From NCBI RefSeq assembly GCF_003427025.1, contig NZ_QVAI01000015.1, positions 1 through 64,000 on the forward strand: a DNA stretch of 64,000 nucleotides, given 5' to 3'. This stretch comes from Jiangella endophytica. GTDB taxonomy: Bacteria; Actinomycetota; Actinomycetes; Jiangellales; Jiangellaceae. Positions 8,582 through 16,193 of this stretch are shown in pieces. The notes under the pieces were generated by a model, which ran no database searches, was not told where the DNA came from, and saw nothing but the letters and a program-made list of their open reading frames with translations. How positions within the stretch are numbered: position 1 is the first letter of the stretch; the number at the start of each line of letters is the position of its first letter. A program made the translations under genes and the position numbers.

Positions 8582-8668
8582 TCAGGCCACCCGTCCCGGC
8601 GGACACAGCTGACCGGCGATGCGCATCAGGTCGACGTAGCGCCGTTGGGTCAGGTGGGAGTCGAACAC
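8582..8668 (-). CDS. Short leader peptide of cysteine/sulfur-operon type
   Basis: This 28-residue ORF is too short for ordinary gene finding. It starts GTG at 8666-8668, nine bases after AGGAAA, and ends TGA at 8582-8584. The core LTQRRYVDLMRIAGQLC matches, from memory, the short 'putative leader peptide' ORFs found ahead of sulfur-assimilation genes in Streptomyces and relatives, with a conserved R-Y/H-V-D-L-x-R segment and a late cysteine. Such ORFs are thought to sense cysteine-tRNA supply through ribosome stalling. Here it precedes the SsuA-like gene by about 150 nt of C-rich leader RNA. The family match is good; the mechanism here is inferred. Confidence 0.72.
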   Translation of the reverse strand: MFDSHLTQRRYVDLMRIAGQLCPPGRVA

Positions 8669-8691
8669 ACCAAGCAGTTTCCTATCAAAAC

Positions 8692-8709
8692 ACTAGGATT
8701 ACTAGGTAA
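8692..8709. repeat. Tandem 9-bp direct repeat upstream of the leader ORF
   Basis: ACTAGGATT at 8692-8700 is followed directly by ACTAGGTAA at 8701-8709. This AT-rich island stands out in the GC-rich surroundings. It lies 24 bp upstream of the leader start and so falls in the likely promoter. It could be a regulator site or part of the promoter itself. Confidence 0.4.
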
Positions 8710-8803
8710 TATCCATCATGTGAGACCCACGAGTTCGGCACGTGGACATCCGCGACCGTGGCCGCGTGGCGCTCCGCCTGCCGGGCCGCACCACACGGAA
8801 CGC

Positions 8804-8836
8804 GACACGGCCCCGCAACCTCTGCGGGGCCGTGTC
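8804..8836 (-). terminator. Hairpin terminator after the sugar-dehydrogenase-like gene
   Basis: GACACGGCCCCGC pairs with GCGGGGCCGTGTC around a short loop (8804-8836), a 13-bp perfect stem 14 bp past the stop codon at 8851. There is no strong U tract, as is common for terminators in high-GC actinomycetes. Confidence 0.7.
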
Positions 8837-8850
8837 GATGGGCTGGCCGG

Positions 8851-11166
8851 TCAGTTGTCGAGGAACCGGCGGTACTGCCTCAGGATCTCCTGCGCCTCCA
8901 GGTTGTCGTCGAAGAACATCAGCGCGTCCATCCGGCAGTTGCACGGATTGCGCTCGGCGCCGTTCTGCGGGTACGAGCCGCCGATCTTGATGCCACGGGG
9001 ATTGGTGGGCGAGGTGCCCGTGCCGTCGATCTGCCAGGGGTCGCCGGGGGTGGTGTAGAAGCCCTCGATCGGCCGGCCGTTGCGGTAGAGCGCCATCTCC
9101 CCGGTCGTGTAGTCGAACGTCGCGGCCAGGTGAACCCACTCGTCCTGGGGGAGGAGCTCGCGCCAGTCCTGCTCCGCGGCGAACGTCTGCGAGGCACCGG
9201 TGTCGATGCGCCGGCCGAGGGCGACGAGTCTCAGCTGCCCCTGGACGTCGATCAGCTCCAGCAGGGCACGGACCCCGTGACCGTCGGAGTTGCCGCTCAG
9301 GATGCCGGCGAGACCGATCGCGTTGTAGCCGGGGGTCGGGTTCTGGCCGTTCATCTTGAACCAGCCCATCACCGTGATGCCCTCGGCGCCGTTGAAGCGG
9401 CTCAGCGACTCCACGCCGTCGGCGTCGGCGGCGTACACGCCCGCCTTCCACGCCTGGCCGGTCGGCGACTCGGCGACGCTGCGCACCTGCAGGGCGTTGA
9501 GGCTGCCCGGGTACGCGCCGTCGTCGACCCGCATGTTCTCGCCACCGTTGACCAGGCTGATCAAGGTGCGCGACGCCGCCTGGTCCTCCTCCCGGGAGTC
9601 GTCGGCCGCGAACGGGTGCTCGAAGTCGTACGACGCGACGAGATCCTGCGCGATCGACGGGTGGACCTCCGACTGGACCGATCCGTACCGCATGCCCACC
9701 ACCCGCCAGATCATCCCGTTGGCCTTCGCCAGCAGGTAGAGGTTCTGCTCGGCGTCGGTGCCGAAGCGCAGGTCGACGCGTCCGTCGCCGACGAAGTCCG
9801 TCATCCGCATCCGGGTGCCGCTGGTGTCGTAGAGCGCGAGCTCATGCACCTGCGCCTCCCTCGACACGTCGTTGTCGTGGCCGCGGTCGTCGCGTCGCCC
9901 GGCGATGTCGGCGTAGTACACGCGGCCCTCGACCAGGTCGCCGAAGACGTACGTGCCGTACAGGCCGTGCAGGTCGCCGCGCTGCACGAACCCGCCGGAG
10001 ATGGCGTGCCCGGAGTCGGAGTTGCACGGCCAGTTGGCCGGCTTGTCGTGGTCGTACGAGGTCGCCGGGTACTCGTAGCCGGCGTCCTTCAGCTCCGGCG
10101 TCATCGGGTAGAGCCAGCACTGGTTCTCGTTGCGGTAGGCGTAGCGGCCCTCGATCACCGGCCACCCGAAGTTGTCTCCCGCGTCGACGGCGTAGACCGC
10201 CTCGATGGCGCGCTGGCCGATGTGCCCGAGGTACATGTCCTTGCGGTTGCGGCTGTCCCAGCTGAACCGGTGCGGGTCGCGCATACCGAGGGCGTAGATC
10301 TCGCCGATGGCGCCCGGTTCGCCGGCGAAGGGGTTCGACGCGGGGATGCCGTACCGGCCGTTGGGACCGTTCGTGCCCGCCGGGTCGATGCGCAGGATCT
10401 TGCCCGACGGCGTCGCGAGGTCCTGGGGCACGTCGCTGCTCACCCCGATGCCGCCGTCGCCGACGGCGAGGTAGAGCAGCCCGTAGTCCTCGTCGCCGCG
10501 CTGGGCGTGCGGGTTGAAGTCGATCTGCTGGATCGCGTGGATCTGACCCCCGAAGCGGAATCGGAAGATCTCCCGGCTGGTGCCGCTGAACGTGCCGGCC
10601 GCGGGGTCCGCGGCGGTCCACTCGGTGACCACGCTCGTCACGGAGGAGGAGGTCACCGGCTGGGACGGGTAGGTCAGCTCGCCCGGGGCGTCGGGCGTCT
10701 CGGTGTGGACGGTGTAGAACCTGCCGTTGTCCTCGAACTCGGGATGGAACGTCACGAACCCGAACCCGGAGCCGAGACCGCGCCAGGACAGGAAGTGCGG
10801 GAACCGCGCCGCGACGTCGAGGTAGAGCCGCGGCTCGCCGCCCTCCAGGAGGTACAGCGGGCCGTTGAGGTCCGGCACGTACATCCGGCCGGAGCCGTCG
10901 GGCACCTCGCCGAGGTAGTTGATGCGGTTGTGCCGCGAGCCGATCCGGACGTCCGTCACCGGCCCGTTGGGCGTCGACGGGGGGAGCTGGGCGTACTCCT
11001 CGAGGACCAGGCCGCGGGTGGAGGGCTTGATCGGCTGCGGGATCGGGTCGGTGATGGGGACGTCCGGGTCGGGTGCGCCGGCCGTGGCCGGCGGATCGAA
11101 GGGGGTGAGCGCCGCCGCGAGCAGGAAAGCCGTGACAGCCGCGAGCCATCGACGAGATCTGCGCAT
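8851..11166 (-). CDS. Secreted PQQ-type sugar-dehydrogenase-like protein with LamG domain
   Basis: The protein has 771 residues. A Sec signal peptide (RRSRRWLAAVTAFLLAAALT, cleaved near residue 29) is followed by a soluble-glucose-dehydrogenase-like beta-propeller (about 70-480). This carries GLLYLAVGDGGIG, GKILRIDP, YALGMRDPHRFSWD and GDNFGWPVIEGRY, all typical of the GSDH/HHIP family. A C-terminal concanavalin-like LamG domain (about 545-770; VMGWFKMNG, WVHLAATFDYTTGEMALYRNG) probably binds glycan. It may oxidise sugars outside the cell with PQQ; no PQQ biosynthesis genes are nearby. It lies 71 bp after livF on the same strand, so it may be the last gene of the LIV-type operon. Confidence 0.85.
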   Translation of the reverse strand: MRRSRRWLAAVTAFLLAAALTPFDPPATAGAPDPDVPITDPIPQPIKPSTRGLVLEEYAQLPPSTPNGPVTDVRIGSRHNRINYLGEVPDGSGRMYVPDLNGPLYLLEGGEPRLYLDVAARFPHFLSWRGLGSGFGFVTFHPEFEDNGRFYTVHTETPDAPGELTYPSQPVTSSSVTSVVTEWTAADPAAGTFSGTSREIFRFRFGGQIHAIQQIDFNPHAQRGDEDYGLLYLAVGDGGIGVSSDVPQDLATPSGKILRIDPAGTNGPNGRYGIPASNPFAGEPGAIGEIYALGMRDPHRFSWDSRNRKDMYLGHIGQRAIEAVYAVDAGDNFGWPVIEGRYAYRNENQCWLYPMTPELKDAGYEYPATSYDHDKPANWPCNSDSGHAISGGFVQRGDLHGLYGTYVFGDLVEGRVYYADIAGRRDDRGHDNDVSREAQVHELALYDTSGTRMRMTDFVGDGRVDLRFGTDAEQNLYLLAKANGMIWRVVGMRYGSVQSEVHPSIAQDLVASYDFEHPFAADDSREEDQAASRTLISLVNGGENMRVDDGAYPGSLNALQVRSVAESPTGQAWKAGVYAADADGVESLSRFNGAEGITVMGWFKMNGQNPTPGYNAIGLAGILSGNSDGHGVRALLELIDVQGQLRLVALGRRIDTGASQTFAAEQDWRELLPQDEWVHLAATFDYTTGEMALYRNGRPIEGFYTTPGDPWQIDGTGTSPTNPRGIKIGGSYPQNGAERNPCNCRMDALMFFDDNLEAQEILRQYRRFLDN

Positions 11167-11237
11167 GGGTCCTCGTCCCTACTGTCGGATGCGGATGGGA
11201 ACAGTGCTGCGTACTTCTCGGGGTGCGGTCGTGCCGT

Positions 11238-11978
11238 TCATCGGGACGCGGCGGGCCGGCCGCCGAGGTACAGCTCCGCGAGCTGGGGATCCTCCAGCAG
11301 TTCGGCGGCGGGGCCGTCGATGTGGACCCGGCCGAGGTCCAGCACGCAGCCCAGGTCGGCGGTCTGGAGCGCGCGGCGTGCGTTCTGCTCGACGAGCAGG
11401 ACGGCGGTTCCCGCGTCGCGCATCCGGATCACCTGCTCGAAGACGGACTCCGTGGCCTTGGGGTCGAGGCCCATCGACGGTTCGTCGAGGAGCACCACCC
11501 GCGGGCTGACCATCAGCGAACGGGCGAACTCGACCTGCTTCTGCTGTCCGCCCGACAGCGCACCGGCCAGGGCCTTCCACCGGTCGCCGACGACGGGGAA
11601 CAGGTCCCTGACGAGTCCGACGCGCTCGGCGATCACGGCGCTGTCCCGGACCGAGTAGGCGCCCAGCAGCACGTTCTCCTCGACCGTCATCTCCCTGAAC
11701 ACGCTGTGTCCTTGGAGCACGTGGGAGAGGCCGGCGGTCAGCATCTGCTGCGGTCCGTAGCCCGTCACGTCCTCGCCGCCGACCCGGATCGTGCCGGAAC
11801 GGGGCGCGAGCATCCCGCTGGCGACCTTGAGGACGGTGGACTTGCCCGCGCCGTTGGGGCCGACCAGGCAGACGACCGACCCGGCGGGCACCTTCACGGT
11901 CAGGCCGCGCAGCACCAGGGCAGCCCGGCCGTAGCCCGCCTCGATGTCGTCGAGCTCGAGCAGGTGTTCAGACGCCAA
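11238..11978 (-). CDS. livF: LIV-type ABC transporter ATPase, LivF
   Basis: This is the second ATPase of a branched-chain-amino-acid-type (HAAT) importer, 246 residues. Walker A is GPNGAGKST, the signature is LSGGQQKQVEFARSL, Walker B is VVLLDEPSMGLD, and the switch region is VLLVEQNARRAL, the LivF hallmark (EQN). The start overlaps the end of livG by 11 bp. The HAAT family also imports amides, urea and aromatic acids, so the substrate is open. It carries six internal Met and two Cys, a useful contrast with the sulfur operon's ATPase. Confidence 0.93.
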   Translation of the reverse strand: MASEHLLELDDIEAGYGRAALVLRGLTVKVPAGSVVCLVGPNGAGKSTVLKVASGMLAPRSGTIRVGGEDVTGYGPQQMLTAGLSHVLQGHSVFREMTVEENVLLGAYSVRDSAVIAERVGLVRDLFPVVGDRWKALAGALSGGQQKQVEFARSLMVSPRVVLLDEPSMGLDPKATESVFEQVIRMRDAGTAVLLVEQNARRALQTADLGCVLDLGRVHIDGPAAELLEDPQLAELYLGGRPAASR

Positions 11979-12744
11979 GGTAGGCCTCCAGGACTCGGGG
12001 GTCGTTCTGGACCACCGAAGGCGGGCCTTCGCTGATCCGGCGGCCGCGGTCGAAGACGACCACGTGGTCGGAGAGGCTCATGACGAGCTCCATGTTGTGC
12101 TCCACCACGATGAAGGTCTTGCCCTCGGCGTTGAGAGAGCGGACCAGCCCGGCGATCCGCTCGATGAGAGCCGGGTTCACGCCGCCGGCCGGCTCGTCGA
12201 GCATGATCGTGTCAGGGTCGGCCATCAGCACGCCCGCGAGCTCGAGCAGCTTCTGCTGTCCGTAGGACAGGTCCCGCGCGTCGGCGCGCTCGAGGTGCTC
12301 GATGCCGACCCGGGACAGCAGCTCGCGCGCCCGCGCGACGTCGTCGCGGTGGTGGGCGGAGGCGAGCAGCCGGGTCCTGCTCGGTGGCCGGACCGCGGCC
12401 AGCACGTTCTCCAGCACGGTCATCCGCGGGAAGATCCGGCACAGCTGGAAGCTGCGTCCGATGCCGGCCCGGGCGATGCGGTGCGCGGCTTTGCCGGTGA
12501 TGTCGGCGCCGTCGTACGTGACCGTCCCGCTGTCGGGCTTGATCATCCCGGTGACGCAGTTGAAGAACGTCGTCTTCCCCGAGCCGTTGGGGCCGATCAG
12601 CGCGTTGACCTTGCCGTGGTGGAACGAGACCGTGGCGTCGTCGACGGCACGGACACCGCCGAACGCCTTCGACAGGCCCGTGGCGGCCAGCCCGATCCGT
12701 GCCGACTCCCGCTGCTCGGCCGGCTGCTCATGGGTGCTGGTCAT
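11968..12744 (-). CDS. livG: LIV-type ABC transporter ATPase, LivG
   Basis: This is the first ATPase of the HAAT importer, 258 residues. Walker A is GPNGSGKTT, the signature LSYGQQKLLELAGVL has the LivG-type LSYG, and Walker B is TIMLDEPAGGVNP. The C-terminus RVLEAYLGV is the usual LivG ending. The start overlaps the livM stop by four bases (12741-12744), indicating coupling. It works with LivF on the LivH/LivM membrane pair. Confidence 0.93.
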   Translation of the reverse strand: MTSTHEQPAEQRESARIGLAATGLSKAFGGVRAVDDATVSFHHGKVNALIGPNGSGKTTFFNCVTGMIKPDSGTVTYDGADITGKAAHRIARAGIGRSFQLCRIFPRMTVLENVLAAVRPPSRTRLLASAHHRDDVARARELLSRVGIEHLERADARDLSYGQQKLLELAGVLMADPDTIMLDEPAGGVNPALIERIAGLVRSLNAEGKTFIVVEHNMELVMSLSDHVVVFDRGRRISEGPPSVVQNDPRVLEAYLGV

Positions 12745-13823
12745 CGCTTCGCCCCCTGGGTGATCGGGCCGGACTCCTGGCTCTCGCGCTGCTCGGCGAG
12801 CTCGGCCTGGGTGACCTCACGGATGGACGACGCCTGCGGGCGGAAGCGCCGCAGCAGGGCCGCGAGGGCCGGGATGACGCCGTCGGGCATGAACAGCACG
12901 ACCAGCCCGAGCAGGAGCCCGGTGGCGACGAGGTGGAACTGGGTGTCGCCGTACTCGTTCTTGAAGAACTCGACGGAATACCCGACGACCAGGGCGCCGA
13001 GCAGCGGCCCGTACAGGCTGCGGATGCCACCCAGCAGGCTCATCAGCACCATGTAGGAGCCGATGAGGATCGAGAACTGGAAGATCGGGTCGAGGTAGCC
13101 GAACCACAGCGCGTAGAGCCCGCCGCCGATCGCGGTGAAGAACGCGGAGACGACGAACGCCACGAGCTTGTACGTGAACGTCGGGATGCCGAGGGCCTGC
13201 GCCTTGTCCTCGTCCTCGCGGATCGCCTTGAGACCGATCCCGAACCGCGACCGGTCGATCAGCCACCAGGCGAGCAGCGCGATGGCGAGCACCGCGGCGT
13301 GCAGGTAGAAGAAGCGCTCGTGCTGCTCGGGACGGAGCACGTCGGGCCCGAACGGCCGCGGCACCCGCAGCCCGTTCGACCCGCCGGTGAACTCGCCCCA
13401 CGACTGGAAGACCAGCTGCAGGATCAGCACGAAGGCGATCGAGACGATCACGAAGGACGCTCCGCGCACCCGCAGGCTGGCGATGCCCACCGGCACCGCG
13501 ATCAACGCGGTGAGCAGCGCACCGAGACACAGTGCCAGCCAGGGATTCAGCCCGGACTCGATGATCAGCAGGGCGGTGGCGTAGCCGCCGAGGCCGGAGT
13601 AGGCGGCGTGGCCGAGCGACATGTAGCCGGTGAAGCCGCCGACGAAGTTCCATCCGGTCGCCAGAACGGCGTAGCTCATGATCACCACGCCGACCGACAG
13701 GATGAACGGGTTGGCCGCGACGGAGGGGAAGGACAGCACCGCGGCGGCGAGGACGAGCAGCCCGGCCAGCCTGAGCAGGGTGGTCAGGCCCGGGCCGCGG
13801 GTCCGGTCAGAAGCGCTGGGCAA
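12741..13823 (-). CDS. livM: LIV-type ABC transporter permease, LivM
   Basis: This is an integral membrane subunit of about 360 residues with roughly nine helices. It contains GGFTGYMSLGHAAYSGLGGY and GLKAIREDEDKAQALGI, the conserved LivM coupling motif. I chose the TTG at 13821-13823 because GGAGG lies five bases upstream. The reading frame continues further upstream but overlaps livH deeply and looks non-coding. The chosen start overlaps livH by 17 bp. A charged tail follows the last helix. Confidence 0.88.
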   Translation of the reverse strand: MPSASDRTRGPGLTTLLRLAGLLVLAAAVLSFPSVAANPFILSVGVVIMSYAVLATGWNFVGGFTGYMSLGHAAYSGLGGYATALLIIESGLNPWLALCLGALLTALIAVPVGIASLRVRGASFVIVSIAFVLILQLVFQSWGEFTGGSNGLRVPRPFGPDVLRPEQHERFFYLHAAVLAIALLAWWLIDRSRFGIGLKAIREDEDKAQALGIPTFTYKLVAFVVSAFFTAIGGGLYALWFGYLDPIFQFSILIGSYMVLMSLLGGIRSLYGPLLGALVVGYSVEFFKNEYGDTQFHLVATGLLLGLVVLFMPDGVIPALAALLRRFRPQASSIREVTQAELAEQRESQESGPITQGAKR

Positions 13824-14685
13824 GACGACCTCCGAAGAATCCCTGCGGGCGGACCATGAGGGTGACGAAGAGCGCCACGTAGAAGATCGTCTGCGCCCAC
13901 GTCGTGCTGAGCGGGATCTGGAGCAGGGCCTGCCCCATCCCGAGGAGCATCGCGGCGATCGCGGCGCCCGGGATGCTGCCCAGACCACCCACGACGATGA
14001 TCGCCATCAGCGGCCCGATCCAGTGCCAGTGCATCGACGGATAGATCGTCGAGTCCAGCGCCAGCGCGGTCCCGCCGACCGCCGCCGTGGCCAGCCCGAT
14101 GCCGAAGCCGTAGCCGGCGGTGCGTTCGGTGTCGATCCCCACCAGCCGGGCGGCCTCGGGGTGCTGGATCGTCGCGCGCAGCGCCTGGCCGAAGCGGGTA
14201 CGGGTCAGCACCAGGTACAGCGCCAGCAGCGACAGGGCGGCCAGGCCGAACGCGATCAGCTTGACCACGGCCACGTTGACGCCGGCCACCTCGATGTCGG
14301 CGCCGCCGTAGGGAAGCTGGATCCGGCGCTGCGTGCCGGTGAAGACGTAGCCGAGCAGGCCCTCGATGACCAGCGCGATCGAGAAGGTCAGCAGCACCGA
14401 CATCATCGTCAGCGTGGCCGGGCGGAGGCGGGCGATCAGCAGCCGTTGGATCGCGACGCCCAGCACGAAGAAGAGCGGCACCGTCGCGACCATGGAGAAC
14501 AGCGGGTCGAGGCCGGTCTCCCGGGCGAACACCCAGGCGAGGTAGGCGGCCAGGATGAGGAACGCCGAGTGGGCGATCATCACGACGCGCATCACGCCGA
14601 AGTAGAGCGTGAGGCCCGCCGCCAGGAGGGCGTAGAGCCCGCCCAGCAGGATCCCGAGCACCAGGCTCTGGACGAACAGCGACAT
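13807..14685 (-). CDS. livH: LIV-type ABC transporter permease, LivH
   Basis: This is an integral membrane subunit of 292 residues with about eight helices. The N-terminus SLVLGILLGGLYALLAAGLTLYFGVMRVV is characteristic. ALRATIQHPEAARLVGID is the LivH coupling loop, and GGLGSIPGAAIAAMLLG follows near the end. It pairs with LivM and lies 37 bp after the binding-protein gene. Confidence 0.93.
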   Translation of the reverse strand: MSLFVQSLVLGILLGGLYALLAAGLTLYFGVMRVVMIAHSAFLILAAYLAWVFARETGLDPLFSMVATVPLFFVLGVAIQRLLIARLRPATLTMMSVLLTFSIALVIEGLLGYVFTGTQRRIQLPYGGADIEVAGVNVAVVKLIAFGLAALSLLALYLVLTRTRFGQALRATIQHPEAARLVGIDTERTAGYGFGIGLATAAVGGTALALDSTIYPSMHWHWIGPLMAIIVVGGLGSIPGAAIAAMLLGMGQALLQIPLSTTWAQTIFYVALFVTLMVRPQGFFGGRLAQRF

Positions 14686-14722
14686 CCCAGTCAGACCTTT
14701 CGGAGCTCGTGACCTGCGGCCG

Positions 14723-15949
14723 TCACCACACCGGCTTGTCGAGGATCAGCTCGGCCTCGGCCTGATCCGCCGGCAGGACGATGCGGATGCGGCCGTCGAC
14801 GTACTGCTGGATCAGGTGGGCACCCTGCGGGCGGCCTTCGGCGTCCCAGCTCAGCGGGCCGACGACGGTCTCGACCTCGTTGTCGCGCAGCCAGTCGATG
14901 AGCTGCTGCTGGCACTCGGGCTCGGGCTCGGCGCACTCGACGGCCTCGACCGCGGCGGCGACGACCTGGCCGGTCGTCCAGGCGTTGGCCTGGTCCTCGC
15001 CCGGCGCGGTGCCGTACTCCTCGGTGTAGAACTCGACGAACTCCTGGTTGGAGGGGTAGGCCGCCTCCGGGGTGTACCCGGTCGGCGAGAGGATGCCCTC
15101 GGTCTTGTCGCCGATCGCCTGCGGGAACTCCGGATTGGTCGGCGCGGTCGAGAACGCGGTCATCCGCGGCTGGTAGTTCAGCTGCTGGAGCGCGAGGATC
15201 AGGTTGACCGCGTCCTGGTACTGCGTCCCGCCGACCATGATGTCGGCGTCGCTGTTGGCGATCTTCGCCGCGATGCTGCTGAAGTCGGTGGTGTTCGGCG
15301 GGTAGACCTCGTCGGCCACCGTCGTGACGCCCATCGCCTCCAGGCGCGCCTTGAGTCCGTAGGCGGTGCCCATCGCGAACGGATCGTCCATCGCCGCGTA
15401 GGCGGCGGTCGTGGGCCGCTCGGCCGCCGGCATCGCCTCGATCGCGTCGGCGAGGTGGTCGTAGTGGTCGTCGGCGACGGCGGGAGCCGCGTAGAAGAGG
15501 TTGTCGAAGCCCTGGGCGAACACCTCGGGCGCGGCGCCGGCGGGCTCGACGAACAGGAAGCCGTAGTCCTGGGCCACCTGCGCGGCGGGGATCACGAGGC
15601 GGGTGGAGAACGGCCCGAAGACGAGGTCGACGCCGTCGTCGTTGATGAGCTTCTCGTAGTCCGCGGCGACCCGGTCCGCGCTCGACTGGTCGTCCAGGAT
15701 CGTCAGCTCGACGTTCCTGCCCAGCAGGCCGCCGTTCGCGTTCGTATACGCCGCCCAGGCCTCGTAGCCCTGCTGCACACCCTTGCCCGGCTCGGCGAAG
15801 TCGCCGGTCAGGGGGAGGGAGATGCCGATCGTGATCGTGTCGTCGCCGCCTTCGGTGCCCGGGTCGTCGCCGCCGCTGATGCAAGCCGCGAGCACGAGCC
15901 CGCTGAGGACGGCGAGAGCAGTGAGCCGAAGGCCGGTGGGGACGGTCAT
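14723..15949 (-). CDS. LIV-type substrate-binding lipoprotein (LivJ/LivK-like)
   Basis: This is a Peripla_BP_6-type binding lipoprotein of about 408 residues. The lipobox is SGLVLAAC. The mature protein begins ITIGISLPLTGDFAEPGKG, the standard start of this family, followed by VFGPFSTRLVIPAAQVA. The ATG at 15947-15949 has GAGGAG upstream; a longer start is possible but would put the signal peptide inside the chain. It is the first gene of the livJHMGF-ordered operon. A LacI-type palindrome lies 39 bp upstream, which hints at a carbon source rather than an amino acid. The ligand is unknown. Confidence 0.9.
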   Translation of the reverse strand: MTVPTGLRLTALAVLSGLVLAACISGGDDPGTEGGDDTITIGISLPLTGDFAEPGKGVQQGYEAWAAYTNANGGLLGRNVELTILDDQSSADRVAADYEKLINDDGVDLVFGPFSTRLVIPAAQVAQDYGFLFVEPAGAAPEVFAQGFDNLFYAAPAVADDHYDHLADAIEAMPAAERPTTAAYAAMDDPFAMGTAYGLKARLEAMGVTTVADEVYPPNTTDFSSIAAKIANSDADIMVGGTQYQDAVNLILALQQLNYQPRMTAFSTAPTNPEFPQAIGDKTEGILSPTGYTPEAAYPSNQEFVEFYTEEYGTAPGEDQANAWTTGQVVAAAVEAVECAEPEPECQQQLIDWLRDNEVETVVGPLSWDAEGRPQGAHLIQQYVDGRIRIVLPADQAEAELILDKPVW

Positions 15950-15987
15950 GTCGCTCCTCGTTGAACTGACCGAAGTCGTACCAGGCT

Positions 15988-16013
15988 GGAAAGCGTTTTC
16001 GTAAGCGCTTTCC
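15988..16013. promoter_or_regulatory. LacI-type palindrome upstream of the LIV operon
   Basis: GGAAAGCG at 15988-15995 and CGCTTTCC at 16006-16013 form an 8-bp inverted repeat with a 10-base spacer. The right half alone contains AAGCGCTT, a palindrome close to common LacI-family operators with a central CG. It lies upstream of the binding-protein gene and would overlap its promoter. The matching regulator is not adjacent. Confidence 0.5.
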
Positions 16014-16146
16014 GGGAGCCTATTGGCGCTGATTCGGTGTGGCAAGGGTGCGCATGGGGCGCGTCAGGCGGCGGCCGCACCGCCGGGGCGCCGCCTCCTG
16101 ACGGCGCGGTCGAGGACGGGCGCCGACCGGCGCCGTCGTCCTGGAG

Positions 16147-16190
16147 GCGGGCCCGGCGCCGATACAGGGGGTTCGAAACGCCGGGCCCGC
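16147..16190 (-). terminator. Hairpin after the GH13 gene
   Basis: GCGGGCCCGGCG (16147-16158) and CGCCGGGCCCGC (16179-16190) form a perfect 12-bp stem around a 20-base loop, just past the GH13 stop at 16194. The loop is longer than usual and there is no U tract, so termination strength is uncertain. Confidence 0.55.
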
Positions 16191-16193
16191 CGG

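Noticed and set aside
8758-11658. 966-codon plus-strand frame over the sugar-dehydrogenase-like gene
   Set aside because: It is low-complexity Val/Arg/Gly/Asp protein with no motif, and it runs across two real minus-strand genes.
11238-15949. Branched-chain amino-acid specificity for the liv-type operon
   Set aside because: Family resemblance does not fix substrate, and the sugar-related neighbours argue against assuming amino acids.
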